Origin: Azonexus sp.
GTDB taxonomy: Bacteria > Pseudomonadota > Gammaproteobacteria > Burkholderiales > Rhodocyclaceae
Assembly (NCBI GenBank): GCA_031274715.1
Contig: JAISPT010000007.1
Location: forward strand, 1 to 64,000
Reading direction: 5' to 3'
DNA length: 64,000 nucleotides
This document shows, one piece after another, positions 54,204-64,000 of this stretch (its first letter is position 1; each line of letters begins with the position of its first letter). The notes under the pieces are model-generated. The model searched no databases. It saw only the letters and a program-made list of their open reading frames with translations, and was not told the DNA's origin. Position numbers and translations under genes: made by a program.

Positions 54204-55483
54204 AACCCTTTTATCGCCGTCCGCTCGTCTGGGCCTTGGCGCTCGTTCTCGCCGGTGGTGGCACCTGGCTGTGGCTGACCCATGAGAAGCCGGGGACGGT
54301 CAGCGCTACCGACGTTGCCGCGCCGTCCAGGCACGGTGCTGGAGCGGCGGGTGGCGGGCGGGCCGGAGAGATGCAGCGGCCGCAGCCGGTGATCGTCGCG
54401 CCGGTGGAAAAGGCCGATGTGCCGGTGTATCTGGATGCCATCGGCACGGTGACCGCGCGCAGCACGGTCACGGTGAGGACGCGCGTCGACGGCGAGTTGA
54501 TGCGTATCCTGTTTAGCGAAGGACAGACGGTGAAGGCCGGCGATCGCTTGGCCGAGATCGACCCGCGGCCGTTCCAGGTGCAACTGGCACAGGCCGAAGG
54601 GCAGATGGCGCGCGACCGCGCCTTGCTGCTGAATGCGCGGCAGGATCTGGAACGCTACCAGACGCTGGTCGAGCAGGATTCGGCCACGCGCCAGCAACTG
54701 GATGCGCAGGAGGCGCTGGTCCGGCAGTACGAGGGGGCGGTGAAGACCGACCAGGCGGCGATCGACAACGCACAACTGCAACTGACCTATTCCCGCATTT
54801 CCGCACCGGTGGGCGGCCGGCTCGGCCTGCGCCAGGTTGATGCGGGAAACATCGTGCACGCTTCGGATACCAACGGGCTGGTCGTTATCACCCAGGTCAA
54901 GCCGATCGACGTGGTGTTTTCCTTGCCGCAGGGCGAACTGACGGCGCTGTTGCAGCTGCCCGGCGGCGGTACGGGTTTGGCCGTACAGGCACTGGCGCCG
55001 GACCGCCAGCGCCTGCTGGCGCGCGGCAAGGTGCTCACTGTCGACAATCAGATCGACACCGCGACCGGCACGGTGCGGCTCAAGGCCGAATTTGCCAACG
55101 ACGATGCACGCCTGTTTCCCAATCAGTTCGTCGCCATTCGCTTGCAGCTCGACGTCCGCCGCGATGCCGTGGTCGCCCCGAGCGCTGCCGTGCTGCGCGG
55201 TGCGCCGGGCACTTTCGTTTATGTGGCGAACGCGGATAAGACGGTGAGTGTTCGTCCGGTGACCATCGGGCCGGGCGAGGGCGGCCGCACGATCATCGAA
55301 TCCGGCCTGGTGCCCGGCGAACAGGTCGTCATCGACGGTACCGACAAGCTGCGCGAAGGTGCGCCGATCGAGCCGGTCAGCCGCGAAGACGCGGCGCGTG
55401 CGCTAGCCGGCGAAAACAAACCGGGTGACAAGTCGGGCGGCAAGCGCAAGCCGGGCGGCGCGCCGGCAGGGCGTGCGGAATAA
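54167..55483 (+). CDS. mdtA: MdtA-type RND efflux periplasmic adaptor
   Basis: A 438-residue membrane fusion protein linking the RND pumps to the outer-membrane factor. An N-terminal anchor (about 17-37, WALALVLAGGGTWLWL) is followed by the lipoyl halves (VTVRTRVDGELMRILFSEGQTVKAGDRLAEI), an alpha-hairpin (about 135-200), a beta-barrel and membrane-proximal domain, and a Lys/Gly-rich tail as seen in MdtA. It heads the operon mdtA-mdtB-mdtC-OMF. The start has no obvious ribosome site; see the leader ORF. Confidence 0.9.
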   Translation: MSSELPRSARTVKPFYRRPLVWALALVLAGGGTWLWLTHEKPGTVSATDVAAPSRHGAGAAGGGRAGEMQRPQPVIVAPVEKADVPVYLDAIGTVTARSTVTVRTRVDGELMRILFSEGQTVKAGDRLAEIDPRPFQVQLAQAEGQMARDRALLLNARQDLERYQTLVEQDSATRQQLDAQEALVRQYEGAVKTDQAAIDNAQLQLTYSRISAPVGGRLGLRQVDAGNIVHASDTNGLVVITQVKPIDVVFSLPQGELTALLQLPGGGTGLAVQALAPDRQRLLARGKVLTVDNQIDTATGTVRLKAEFANDDARLFPNQFVAIRLQLDVRRDAVVAPSAAVLRGAPGTFVYVANADKTVSVRPVTIGPGEGGRTIIESGLVPGEQVVIDGTDKLREGAPIEPVSREDAARALAGENKPGDKSGGKRKPGGAPAGRAE

Positions 55484-55507
55484 GCGGCGCGGAATAATAA
55501 GTCCAGC

Positions 55508-58500
55508 ATGAATCCATCGCGCATTTACATCGAGCGGCCAGTGGCGACCTCGCTGCTGATGGTCGCGATTCTGCTCGTCGGTATCGTGGCTTACCGCTTG
55601 CTGCCGATTTCGGCGCTGCCCCAGGTCGATTACCCGACGATTCAAGTTGTCACGTTGTATCCGGGGGCCAGCCCGGAGGTCATGGCCTCCTCGGTGACCG
55701 GCCCGCTCGAACGTCAATTCGGCCAGATGCCGGGCCTCAACGAGATGAGTTCGACGAGTTCCGGCGGCGCCTCGGTCATCACGCTGCAGTTCAACCTCGA
55801 ATTGCCGCTCGATGTCGCCGAACAGGAAGTGCAGGCGGCGATCAACGCGGCCGGTTCCTTGCTACCGACCGATCTGCCGAATCCGCCGATCTACAACAAG
55901 GTGAATCCGGCCGATACGCCGGTGCTGACGCTGGCGGTGACATCCGACACGCTGCCTTTGCCCAAGGTGCAGGATCTGGTCGATACCCGGCTGGCGCAGA
56001 AGATTTCGCAGCTTCCCGGCGTCGGTTTGGTCAGCCTGTCGGGCGGCCAGCGTCCGGCCGTGCGGATTCGCGCCAACCCACAGGCGCTGGCCGCGCGCGG
56101 CTTGTCGATCGACGATTTGCGCACCGCCATCGGCAACGCCAACGTCAGCCAGGCCAAGGGCAGTTTCGACGGCCCCGAACGCGCTTCCACCATCGACGCC
56201 AACGATCAACTGCGTTCCGCCGCCGAATACCGCGACTTGATCATCGCCTACGCCAACGGTTCGCCGCTGCGCCTGTCCGACATCGCCGAGATCGTCGACG
56301 ACGCCGAGAACAACCGGCTCGCCGCCTGGGCCAACACCGAGCCGGGCATCATCGTCAACATCCAACGCCAGCCCGGCGCCAATGTGATCGAGGTGGTCGA
56401 CCGCATCAAGCAATTGCTGCCGCAATTGCAGGCATCGCTGCCCGGCGCGCTCAAGGTATCGATCATGACCGACCGTACGGTGACCATCCGCGCCTCGGTC
56501 AAGGATGTGCAGTTCGAACTGATACTCGCCGTCGCGCTGGTCGTCATGGTGATCTTCCTTTTCCTGCGCAACCTGTCGGCCACCGTCATCCCGAGCGTCG
56601 CGGTGCCGCTGTCGCTGGTCGGCACGTTCGGCGTGATGTATCTCGCCGATTTTTCGATCAACAACCTGACGCTGATGGCGCTGACCATCGCCACCGGCTT
56701 CGTCGTCGACGATGCGATCGTGATGATCGAGAACATCGCGCGTTACATCGAGGAAGGCGAATCGCCGATGGTGGCCGCCCTGAAGGGCTCGGCGCAGATC
56801 GGCTTCACCATCATCTCGCTGACCTTTTCGCTGATCGCCGTGCTGATCCCGCTGCTCTTCATGGGGGATGTGGTGGGGCGGCTGTTCCGCGAGTTCGCCA
56901 TTACCCTGGCGGTGTCCATCCTGATTTCCGCCGTCGTGTCACTAACCTTGACGCCGATGATGTGCGCGCGGCTGCTAAGGCATGTGCCGGAAGCGCAGCA
57001 AGGCCGCTTCTATCATGCGGCCGGACAGTTCTTCGAGCGCATGATCGCCGGCTATGGCCGTCTGCTGACCTGGGTGCTCGACCGCCAGGGCCTGACGCTA
57101 GCGGTGGCGGTCGGCACGCTGGTGCTGACCGCGCTGCTTTACCTCGTCGTGCCGAAAGGCTTCTTCCCGGTGCAGGATACTGGCGTTATCCAGGGCATTA
57201 CCGAAGCGCAACAGACCGTGTCCTTCGCCGCCATGGCCGAGCGCCAGCGCGACCTGGCCGCGGTGGTGCTGCAAGAGCTGGCAGTGGTCAGCGTGTCGTC
57301 CTTCATCGGCATCGACGGCACCAATGCCACGATGAACAGTGGCCGCATGCTGATCAACCTCAAGCCCAAGGCCGAGCGCGACGGCGATGCTGCCGAGATT
57401 GCCCGGCGCATTCAGCGGCGCGTCGCCGGCATACCCGGCATCACCCTCTACATGCAGCCGGTGCAGGACCTCGGCATTGAAGACCGGATCAGCCGCACGC
57501 AATACCAGTTCACGCTCGAAGACGCCGATTTCAATCTGCTCGCCGAATGGGTGCCGAAGCTCGTCGAGCGGCTCAAGCATGAACCGCATCTGGCCGACGT
57601 CGCCAGCGATCTCCAGGTGCACGGCTTGCAAGTGATGGTCGAGATCGACCGCGAAGCCGCCGGGCGGCTGGGCATTACCGTGGCGCAGATCAATAACGCG
57701 CTGTACAGCGCCTTCGGCCAGCGGCTGGTGTCGACCATCTTTACGCAGGCCAACCAGTACCGCGTCGTACTCGAAGTCGAGCCGCAGTTCGCGCAGGGGC
57801 CGGAGGCGCTTGGACAGATTCACGTCGCTACCGCCAGCGGGGCGCAGGTGCCGTTGTCGTCGGTGGTGTCCGTCGTCGAACAGCCGGGCACGCTGGCGAT
57901 CAATCACCTTGGCCAATTTCCGGCGGCGACGATCTCGTTCAACCTGGCGCCCGGTGCCTCGCTCGGCGAGGCAGTGAAAGCGATCCGCGCGGCGGAAGCC
58001 GAACTCGGCCTGCCGGCCAGCATCGGCACGCATTTCGCGGGCGCCGCCAGCGCTTTCGAGGCTTCGCTTTCCAACACGCTGTGGCTGATTCTGGCGGCGA
58101 TAGTGACGATGTACATCGTGCTCGGCGTGCTCTATGAAAGCTTCATCCATCCGGTGACGATCCTGTCGACGCTGCCCTCCGCCGCCATCGGCGCGCTGCT
58201 GGCGCTGCTCCTGTCGCAAAACGATCTCGACATCATCGCCATCATCGGCGTCATTTTGCTGATCGGCATCGTCAAGAAAAACGCCATCATGATGATCGAC
58301 TTCGCGCTCGAAGCCGAACGCAAGGAAGGCATGGCGCCGCGCGAGGCGATTTATCAGGCCTGCCTGCTGCGCTTCAGGCCGATCCTGATGACAACGATGG
58401 CGGCGCTGCTCGGCGCGCTGCCGCTGATGCTCGGCGGCGGCGTCGGCTCCGAACTGCGCCATCCGCTCGGCGTGACGATGGTTGGCGGCCTGATGGTGAG

Positions 58501-58612
58501 CCAGGTGCTGACGCTGTTTACCACGCCGGTCATTTATCTTGCCTTCGATCGCCTGGGGCGGCGGCTGCGCGGCGTGGCCGACGAAGCGGGCGAAAAGGCT
58601 ACTCCGGCATGA
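55508..58612 (+). CDS. mdtB: RND efflux transporter MdtB
   Basis: A 1034-residue HAE1-family proton antiporter subunit with twelve transmembrane helices, two large periplasmic loops, the N-terminal amphipathic start ([21 protein letters not shown]) and the proton-relay Asp pair in [15 protein letters not shown] of TM4. In E. coli MdtB and MdtC assemble as a B2C heterotrimer exporting bile salts, novobiocin and others. It is 24 bases after mdtA; a palindromic intergenic segment separates it from mdtC. Confidence 0.93.
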   Translation: MNPSRIYIERPVATSLLMVAILLVGIVAYRLLPISALPQVDYPTIQVVTLYPGASPEVMASSVTGPLERQFGQMPGLNEMSSTSSGGASVITLQFNLELPLDVAEQEVQAAINAAGSLLPTDLPNPPIYNKVNPADTPVLTLAVTSDTLPLPKVQDLVDTRLAQKISQLPGVGLVSLSGGQRPAVRIRANPQALAARGLSIDDLRTAIGNANVSQAKGSFDGPERASTIDANDQLRSAAEYRDLIIAYANGSPLRLSDIAEIVDDAENNRLAAWANTEPGIIVNIQRQPGANVIEVVDRIKQLLPQLQASLPGALKVSIMTDRTVTIRASVKDVQFELILAVALVVMVIFLFLRNLSATVIPSVAVPLSLVGTFGVMYLADFSINNLTLMALTIATGFVVDDAIVMIENIARYIEEGESPMVAALKGSAQIGFTIISLTFSLIAVLIPLLFMGDVVGRLFREFAITLAVSILISAVVSLTLTPMMCARLLRHVPEAQQGRFYHAAGQFFERMIAGYGRLLTWVLDRQGLTLAVAVGTLVLTALLYLVVPKGFFPVQDTGVIQGITEAQQTVSFAAMAERQRDLAAVVLQELAVVSVSSFIGIDGTNATMNSGRMLINLKPKAERDGDAAEIARRIQRRVAGIPGITLYMQPVQDLGIEDRISRTQYQFTLEDADFNLLAEWVPKLVERLKHEPHLADVASDLQVHGLQVMVEIDREAAGRLGITVAQINNALYSAFGQRLVSTIFTQANQYRVVLEVEPQFAQGPEALGQIHVATASGAQVPLSSVVSVVEQPGTLAINHLGQFPAATISFNLAPGASLGEAVKAIRAAEAELGLPASIGTHFAGAASAFEASLSNTLWLILAAIVTMYIVLGVLYESFIHPVTILSTLPSAAIGALLALLLSQNDLDIIAIIGVILLIGIVKKNAIMMIDFALEAERKEGMAPREAIYQACLLRFRPILMTTMAALLGALPLMLGGGVGSELRHPLGVTMVGGLMVSQVLTLFTTPVIYLAFDRLGRRLRGVADEAGEKATPA

Positions 58613-58640
58613 CCCCGGATTTTCCATTGGCAGCCGACCT

Positions 58641-58729
58641 TGCCCTCTCCCCCAGCCCCTCTCCCATAAATGGGAGAGGGGAGCAAAAGCCCCTCTCCCG
58701 CTTGCGGGAGAGGGGTTGGGGAGAGGGCA
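58641..58729. repeat. REP-like nested palindromes between mdtB and mdtC
   Basis: Two perfect hairpins, CCCCTCTCCCA/TGGGAGAGGGG (58656-58666 with 58671-58681) and CCCCTCTCCCGC/GCGGGAGAGGGG (58690-58701 with 58704-58715), lie inside outer arms TGCCCTCTCC (from 58641) and GGAGAGGGCA (to 58729). The whole can fold as a three-way structure. Such CCCTCTCCC repeats are dispersed in many proteobacterial genomes. It may set the mdtB:mdtC transcript ratio. Confidence 0.85.
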
Positions 58730-58787
58730 GCGGTGCTGGTAAGGGGCCAAAACCCCTGGCGCGGCCAAGTCAAACGGGCAATCCGGC

Positions 58788-61700
58788 ATGAACTTCTCCG
58801 CGTTCTTCATCGACCGTCCGGTGGCGACCACGCTGCTGACGCTCGGCGTGGCGCTGGCGGGTTTTCTCGGCTTTGCGCTGCTGCCGGTGTCGCCTTTGCC
58901 GCAGGTCGATTTTCCGACCATTTCGGTTTCCGCTTCGTTACCCGGCGCCAGCCCCGAAACGATGGCGGCGACGGTGGCCACGCCCCTCGAAAGGGCGCTC
59001 GGCCGCATTGCCGGTATTACCGAGATGACGTCGTCGAGTTCGCTCGGCAATACGCGCATCACGGTTCAGTTCGATCTGAGTCGCGACATCGACGGCGCCG
59101 CGCGCGATGTGCAGGCTGCGCTCAATGCGGCGCGTAGCCTGCTGCCGACGAGCTTGCCGAGCAATCCGACCTACCGCAAAGTGAATCCGGCCGACGCGCC
59201 GATCATGATCCTGACGCTGACCTCGGCGACGATGACGCAGGGCCAGCTGTACGACGTGGCTTCGACCATCCTGGCGCAGAAGCTTTCGCAGGTGCGGGGC
59301 ATCGGGCAGGTCAACGTGGGCGGCAGTTCGCTGCCGGCGGTGCGCGTCGAACTCGACCCGGTGGCGCTGACGCACGCCGGTGTGTCGCTGGAGGATGTGC
59401 GCACCGCCATCGTGACGACCAATACCAACCGTCCCAAGGGCCTGGTGGAAAACAACGTGCGCCACTGGCAGATCCAGGCCAACGACCAGGCACGCACGGC
59501 CAAGGAATACATGCCGCTGATCGTTTCGTGGCAAAACGGCGCGCCGGTGCGGCTTGGCGACGTCGCCAACGTCATTGATTCGGTGCAGGACGTGCGCAAC
59601 GCCGGCATAGTTAACGGACAGCCTTCGGTGGTGCTGATTCTGAGCCGCCAGCCGGGGGCCAACATCATTGCCACGGTCGACCGCGTCAAGGACTTGCTGC
59701 CGCAGTTGCGCGCCTCGATTCCGGCGGCGGTCGACCTCAATGTCGCGCTGGACCGCACGACCACTATCCGCGCCTCGCTGCGCGATGTGGAATTGACGCT
59801 GACGATCTCTATCGCGCTGGTCATCCTGGTGGTCTTCCTGTTCCTGCGCAACGGCCGCGCCACGCTGATCCCGAGCGTGGCGGTGCCGGTTTCGCTGGTT
59901 GGCACCTTCGGCGTCATGTATCTGGCCGGTTTTTCGCTCAATAACCTGTCGCTGATGGCGTTGACCATCGCCACCGGCTTTGTCGTCGACGACGCGATCG
60001 TCGTGCTGGAAAACATCTCGCGCCATCTCGAGGCCGGCATGACGCCGCGCGAGGCGGCGCTGCGCGGCGCGCGCGAGGTCGGCTTCACGGTGTTGTCGAT
60101 CAGCCTTTCGCTGATCGCCGTGTTCATTCCGATCATGGCCATGGGCGGCATCGTCGGCCGGCTTTTTCGCGAATTTGCGTTCACGCTGTCGGTGGCGATC
60201 CTCGTTTCGCTGGTGGTCTCGCTGACGACCACACCGGCGATGTGCGCACGCTTACTGAAAGCGCGGCGCCAAGGTGGGCAGGGCGATGTCGATGGGCCTG
60301 AAGGCAAGCGCGCCGAAGGCCGCATTTCGCGCGCCGTCGGCCGTTTCCTGGAGCGCTTGGCGGCCGGCTATGGCCGCACGCTGGCCGTGGCCTTGCGCCA
60401 CCCACGCAGCGTCATGCTGATCCTGCTGGCCACGATCGGACTCAACGTGTGGCTCTACATCATCGTGCCGAAAGGTTTTTTCCCGCAGCAGGATACCGGC
60501 CGCATGACCGGCTTCGTGCAAGCCGACCAGGCGATTTCCTTCCAGGCGATGCGGCAGAAAATGGTGGCCTTGGTCGATATCGTGCAGCGCGACCCGGCGG
60601 TTGATACCGTGACCGCCTACACCGGCGGTGGCCAGCGTAACAGCGGCTTCATGTTCGTCGGCCTCAAGCCGCGCAGCGAGCGCAAGGAAAGCGCCGACGC
60701 GGTGATCAACCGCTTGCGCGACAAAACGGCGATCATTCCCGGTGCGCAGCTTTTTCTGCAATCGGTGCAGGACATTCGCGTCGGCGGCCGCCAGGCCAAT
60801 GCGCAGTACCAGTACACCTTGCAGGCCGATGATCTGGCTGCGTTGCGCGAGTGGGAACCGAAAATCCGCGCGGCGCTGGCGCAACTGCCGGAACTGCAAG
60901 ACGTCAATACCGACCAGCAGGAAGGCGGGTTGCAAACCACGTTGGAAATCGACCGCGACACCGCCTACCGGCTCGGCTTGAATGCGAGCCAGGTGGATTC
61001 CATCCTCAACGACGCCTTCGGCCAGCGCCAGGTATCGACCATCTACAATCCGCTCAACCAGTACCGCGTCGTCATGGAACTGGCGCCGCGTTACCTGCAA
61101 AGCCCGGATTCACTGCGCAATATCTACCTCATCGCGGCGGGCGGGCTGGCCGTACCGCTGGCCGCCATCGCCAAGTGGGCACCGGACAAGACGCCGCTGG
61201 CGGTCAATCACCAAGGCCAGTTCGTCGCTACCACGATCTCGTTCAATCTCGCGGCCAAAGTCTCGCTGTCGGAGGCAACCCAGGCCATCGCCGACGCGAT
61301 GGCGCGCATCGGCGTACCAACCTCGGTGCAGGGCAGTTTTCAGGGGACGGCCAAGGTCTTCCAGCAATCGCTGGCGAGCCAGCCGATTCTGATTCTCACC
61401 GCGCTCATCGCGGTGTACATCGTGCTCGGCATCCTTTACGAAAGCCTGATCCACCCGATCACGATTCTTTCCACGCTGCCGTCGGCCGGCGTCGGCGCGC
61501 TATTGGCGCTGATGCTGTTCAACACCGAATTCTCGATCATCGCGCTGATTGCCGTGCTGCTGCTGATCGGCATTGTCAAAAAGAACGCGATCATGATGAT
61601 CGACTTCGCGTTGGTCGCCGAGCGCGAGCAGAAACTCAGCAGCTACGATGCCATCTACCGCGCCGCCGTGCTGCGCTTCCGCCCAATCATGATGACCACG

Positions 61701-61928
61701 ATGGCCGCGCTGTTCGGTGCCGTGCCGCTCGCTATCGGCCATGGCGAGGGTTCCGAGATGCGCCAGCCGCTCGGTATCGCCATCGTCGGGGGCTTGCTGA
61801 TCAGCCAGTTGCTGACCCTCTACACGACGCCCGTCGTTTATCTCTACCTCGACCGCCTGCGTTTGTGGAACGAGCGCCGCCGCGCCGCTGTGCGCCACCC
61901 CGAACCCCAGCCCAACGCCGTGCCTTGA
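58788..61928 (+). CDS. mdtC: RND efflux transporter MdtC
   Basis: A 1046-residue HAE1 transporter closely related to mdtB: N-terminus [31 protein letters not shown]4 [16 protein letters not shown] with the Asp pair, [23 protein letters not shown], and the ...[15 protein letters not shown]11 signature. It differs from MdtB mainly in the central loop (about residues 500-520, an Arg/Lys/Gly-rich insert [13 protein letters not shown]). It begins 175 bases after mdtB across the REP-like repeat and ends 8 bases before the OMF gene. Confidence 0.93.
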   Translation: MNFSAFFIDRPVATTLLTLGVALAGFLGFALLPVSPLPQVDFPTISVSASLPGASPETMAATVATPLERALGRIAGITEMTSSSSLGNTRITVQFDLSRDIDGAARDVQAALNAARSLLPTSLPSNPTYRKVNPADAPIMILTLTSATMTQGQLYDVASTILAQKLSQVRGIGQVNVGGSSLPAVRVELDPVALTHAGVSLEDVRTAIVTTNTNRPKGLVENNVRHWQIQANDQARTAKEYMPLIVSWQNGAPVRLGDVANVIDSVQDVRNAGIVNGQPSVVLILSRQPGANIIATVDRVKDLLPQLRASIPAAVDLNVALDRTTTIRASLRDVELTLTISIALVILVVFLFLRNGRATLIPSVAVPVSLVGTFGVMYLAGFSLNNLSLMALTIATGFVVDDAIVVLENISRHLEAGMTPREAALRGAREVGFTVLSISLSLIAVFIPIMAMGGIVGRLFREFAFTLSVAILVSLVVSLTTTPAMCARLLKARRQGGQGDVDGPEGKRAEGRISRAVGRFLERLAAGYGRTLAVALRHPRSVMLILLATIGLNVWLYIIVPKGFFPQQDTGRMTGFVQADQAISFQAMRQKMVALVDIVQRDPAVDTVTAYTGGGQRNSGFMFVGLKPRSERKESADAVINRLRDKTAIIPGAQLFLQSVQDIRVGGRQANAQYQYTLQADDLAALREWEPKIRAALAQLPELQDVNTDQQEGGLQTTLEIDRDTAYRLGLNASQVDSILNDAFGQRQVSTIYNPLNQYRVVMELAPRYLQSPDSLRNIYLIAAGGLAVPLAAIAKWAPDKTPLAVNHQGQFVATTISFNLAAKVSLSEATQAIADAMARIGVPTSVQGSFQGTAKVFQQSLASQPILILTALIAVYIVLGILYESLIHPITILSTLPSAGVGALLALMLFNTEFSIIALIAVLLLIGIVKKNAIMMIDFALVAEREQKLSSYDAIYRAAVLRFRPIMMTTMAALFGAVPLAIGHGEGSEMRQPLGIAIVGGLLISQLLTLYTTPVVYLYLDRLRLWNERRRAAVRHPEPQPNAVP

Positions 61929-61936
61929 GTTGCCTT

Positions 61937-63388
61937 ATGAAAACTGCGCCTATCAACCCGCCAAACGATTCCTGTCGGCCGCCGTGGCGACGCCGGCTGG
62001 TTCCGCTCGCCTGCGCCGCCGTACTGCTCTCCGCCTGCGCGGTCGGTCCCGACTACGTCAAACCGGATGCTCCGGTGCCGCAAGATTACAAAGAGGCCAA
62101 GGGCTGGCAACCCGCCACGCCGCAGGACGATATCCCGCGCGGCGACTGGTGGGCGGTGTTCGGCGACGTTACGCTCGACGCGCTGATGCACCAGGTCGAC
62201 ATCAACAACTACAACATCCAGGCCGCCGAAGCGCTTTACCGTCAGGCACACGAACTCACCGCCCAGGCCGGCGCCGCGCTGTATCCGACGGTGGGGGCCA
62301 GCGTTTCCAAAATCCGTGCGCAGGGGACGCAAAGCACCACGTTGACCGGTAACTTGCAGGACAACTACAGCGCCCTGCTGTCCGCCGCGTGGGAATTGGA
62401 TTTGTGGGGTGGTTTGCGCCGCGGCCGCGAAGCCGCCAGCGCGGCGGAGCAGGCCAGCATGGCAGATCTCGAATCGGCCCGGCTTTCGGCGCGCGCCCAG
62501 CTGGCGACGAGTTACTTCCAGTTGCGCGTGCTCGATGCCCAGCAGGCCTTGCTCCGCGATACCGTGCAGGCCTATGAGCGGGCCCTGCAAATCACCCGCA
62601 ACCAGCTCGCCAGCGGTGTCGTGACGCCAGCCGACGTCGCCCAGGCCGAAAGCCAGCTCGAAACAGCACGCACCAGCCTGCTCGATACCGGCCTGTCGCG
62701 CGCCCAGACCGAACACGCCATCGCGCTGCTCGTCGGCAAGGCGCCGGCCGATTTTGCTCTGGAAGTTGGCGCGCTGACCGGCGCGGTGCCGGAAGTTCCC
62801 GCCGGCGTGCCTTCCGCACTACTGCAACGCCGGCCCGACATCGCCGCCGCCGAGCGCCGCATGGCCGCAGCCAATGCGCAGATCGGCGTGGCTGTCGCCG
62901 CCTTTTACCCGAGTCTGACGCTGTCGGCACAGGGTGGCTACCAATCGCGCACCTACGCCGACTGGTTCACGCTGCCGAACCGCATCTGGTCGGTCGGCCC
63001 GCAACTTGCCGCCACCTTGTTCGATGGTGGTGCGCGCAGCGCCGCCAAGCACGGCGCCGAGGCGGCCTACGACGTCGAAGTCGCCACCTATCGCCAGACT
63101 GTGCTCACTGCCTTCCAGGAGGTCGAGGACAACCTCATCGCGTTGCGCCTGCTCGCGCAGCAACAGCAAACCCAAGAGGCCGCCCGCAATGCGGCAATCA
63201 CGTCGCTGACCATCGTCAGTAACCAGTACCGTGCCGGTACCGTGACCTACCTCAATGTCGTGCAAGCGCAAACCACGCTGCTCACCGCCGAAAACAACCT
63301 GCTCAACATCCGCAACCGCCGCTTGGCGGCGAGCGTGGGTCTGGTCAAGGCACTGGGAGGCGGTTGGGAGATGCCGGAGCCGTCATGA
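61937..63388 (+). CDS. NodT/OprM-family outer membrane efflux lipoprotein
   Basis: A 483-residue TolC-like channel for the MdtABC pump. The lipobox LLSAC gives Cys34 after an Arg-rich n-region; then AVGPDYVKPDAPVPQDYKEAKGWQ, two OEP repeats with long coiled coils (about 70-270 and 290-470), the motif LLQRRPDIAAAERRMAAANAQIGVA, and LTFxxx-like SVGPQLAATLFDGGARSAA. The gene completes a self-contained tripartite efflux operon. Its last 44 bases overlap the 3' end of the opposite-strand GGDEF gene. Confidence 0.9.
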   Translation: MKTAPINPPNDSCRPPWRRRLVPLACAAVLLSACAVGPDYVKPDAPVPQDYKEAKGWQPATPQDDIPRGDWWAVFGDVTLDALMHQVDINNYNIQAAEALYRQAHELTAQAGAALYPTVGASVSKIRAQGTQSTTLTGNLQDNYSALLSAAWELDLWGGLRRGREAASAAEQASMADLESARLSARAQLATSYFQLRVLDAQQALLRDTVQAYERALQITRNQLASGVVTPADVAQAESQLETARTSLLDTGLSRAQTEHAIALLVGKAPADFALEVGALTGAVPEVPAGVPSALLQRRPDIAAAERRMAAANAQIGVAVAAFYPSLTLSAQGGYQSRTYADWFTLPNRIWSVGPQLAATLFDGGARSAAKHGAEAAYDVEVATYRQTVLTAFQEVEDNLIALRLLAQQQQTQEAARNAAITSLTIVSNQYRAGTVTYLNVVQAQTTLLTAENNLLNIRNRRLAASVGLVKALGGGWEMPEPS

Positions 63389-64000
63389 TACCGGCCTCGT
63401 ACTGGCAGTAGCGGCCCGGCCCGGCGTTCTTGGCGCGATACATGGCCTGGTCGGCGTGGCGCAGCAAGGTTTCGGCATCCGCATGGTCGGTGGGGAAGAC
63501 CGTCATGCCAATGCTGGCCGAAATGACAGCGGTGCACGCGTCACCGATCGGCTGCTGGACGCTGGCTAGGATGCGCTCGAGCACGCCGTTAACATTGACC
63601 ACGGTATTGGGTGTGGCGAGGAGCAGGGCGAATTCGTCGCCGCCCAGGCGGGCGACGGTGTCGCCTTTGCGCAGCGCCTTTTCAAGGCGGCGGGCGACTT
63701 CGACCAGGACCCGGTCGCCGGTATGGTGGCCTTGGACGTCGTTGATTGCCTTGAAGCCGTCGATATCCATATAGCAGACCGCGACCGACCGGGCGGAACG
63801 TTCCGCCCAGGCCAGCATCTGCCGCAGACGATCCATCAGCATCCGTCGATTGGGCAGGCCGGTCAGTGCGTCGAAGTAGGCCAGCCGTTCGAGTTCGCGC
63901 TGCTGCACCTTGAGCGGCATGATGTCGGTAAAGATCCCGATGTAGGAAATGGTGCGGCCATCGCTGCCATGTACCGCGCTGATCGTCAGCAGTTCGACAA
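63345..64000 (-). CDS. PAS-GGDEF diguanylate cyclase, 3' part (runs off the window)
   Basis: At least 218 residues, open at the right edge. It reads VELLTISAVHGSDGRTISYIGIFTDI (end of a PAS/PAC domain), then a GGDEF domain: DALTGLPNRRMLMDRL, YMDIDGFKAINDVQGHHTGD and the active-site RLGGDEFALLL, so cyclic-di-GMP synthesis is expected. There is no EAL domain after it; the C-terminus is short (NRLPVP). An internal ATG at 63920 is not the true start since the PAS sequence continues upstream. No RxxD inhibitory site is evident immediately before GGDEF. Confidence 0.9.
   Translation of the reverse strand, partial: VELLTISAVHGSDGRTISYIGIFTDIMPLKVQQRELERLAYFDALTGLPNRRMLMDRLRQMLAWAERSARSVAVCYMDIDGFKAINDVQGHHTGDRVLVEVARRLEKALRKGDTVARLGGDEFALLLATPNTVVNVNGVLERILASVQQPIGDACTAVISASIGMTVFPTDHADAETLLRHADQAMYRAKNAGPGRYCQYEAGIMTAPASPNRLPVP

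Noticed and set aside
57098..59062. 654-codon minus-strand ORF across mdtB, the repeat and mdtC
   Set aside because: It is antisense to conserved RND transporter sequence, with His/Gln/Arg-rich composition typical of reverse-strand shadows.

Overview
The window reads as a chromosomal segment of a high-GC betaproteobacterium, most likely a member of the Rhodocyclaceae (Dechloromonas/Azonexus-like). The evidence is the set of housekeeping genes and their order (ffs-dnaX-ybaB-recR, petABC-sspAB, nadD-rsfS-rlmH-maf, the kinase-fold thrB next to polA, accA-tilS-dapA-bamC), BPSS1780-type membrane proteins and an intergenic repeat family. The genus is an inference; no 16S gene is present.

Layout. 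1-250: end of an rRNA operon (5S rRNA and its terminator). 315-6930: SRP RNA, dnaX-ybaB-recR, the cytochrome bc1 operon petABC, and sspAB. 7.0-12.6 kb: ybiB, a CbiX-type chelatase, an orphan NarX/NarL-type two-component pair, a small conserved ORF, a spermidine-synthase-like protein and tRNA-Arg(CCU). 12.7-24.9 kb: uup, two HDOD proteins around a glyoxalase-II-like hydrolase, accA-tilS-dapA-bamC, a low-complexity lipoprotein, rlmD and a Bax-inhibitor-1 family protein.

25.0-41.1 kb is an accessory island. Its left edge holds a truncated tRNA-Ser, a complete tRNA-Ser(UGA), the last 44 codons of a tyrosine integrase, and a 111-bp MITE-like element lying against that fragment. Then come a lone AT-rich membrane protein and a fragment of the left end of an IS21-family element, which stops 10 bp from the tssF stop codon. 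The rest is a leftward run of type VI secretion (T6SS) genes: vgrG with a C-terminal extension, a papain-like amidase effector candidate with a membrane-anchored partner, a broken cargo gene with an orphan small membrane protein, a DUF3304 lipoprotein plus Tle1/DUF2235 lipase, a 51-codon ORF coupled to a 1056-residue metallophosphoesterase, a beta-helix-like protein, tssE and tssF. No tssB, tssC, tssG, tssH, tssJ-M or hcp is present here, so this is a baseplate fragment plus effector modules, apparently cut off at the IS21 end.

41.2-64 kb returns to core-like content: a CsgG-family lipoprotein, polA, a LOG-family protein, DUF2782 protein, thrB, two BPSS1780-type membrane proteins, nadD-rsfS-rlmH-maf, a GT-B-like protein, enoyl-CoA hydratase, a PAS protein, an MgtC-like protein, a complete MdtABC-type RND efflux operon with its own outer-membrane factor, and the 3' part of a PAS-GGDEF gene running off the end.

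The most promising material for new biology is the T6SS cargo block, above all the large metallophosphoesterase with its coupled micro-ORF and beta-helix neighbour, and the VgrG-linked amidase/partner pair. A dispersed intergenic repeat (two copies, 52 of 53 core bases identical) is a second target.
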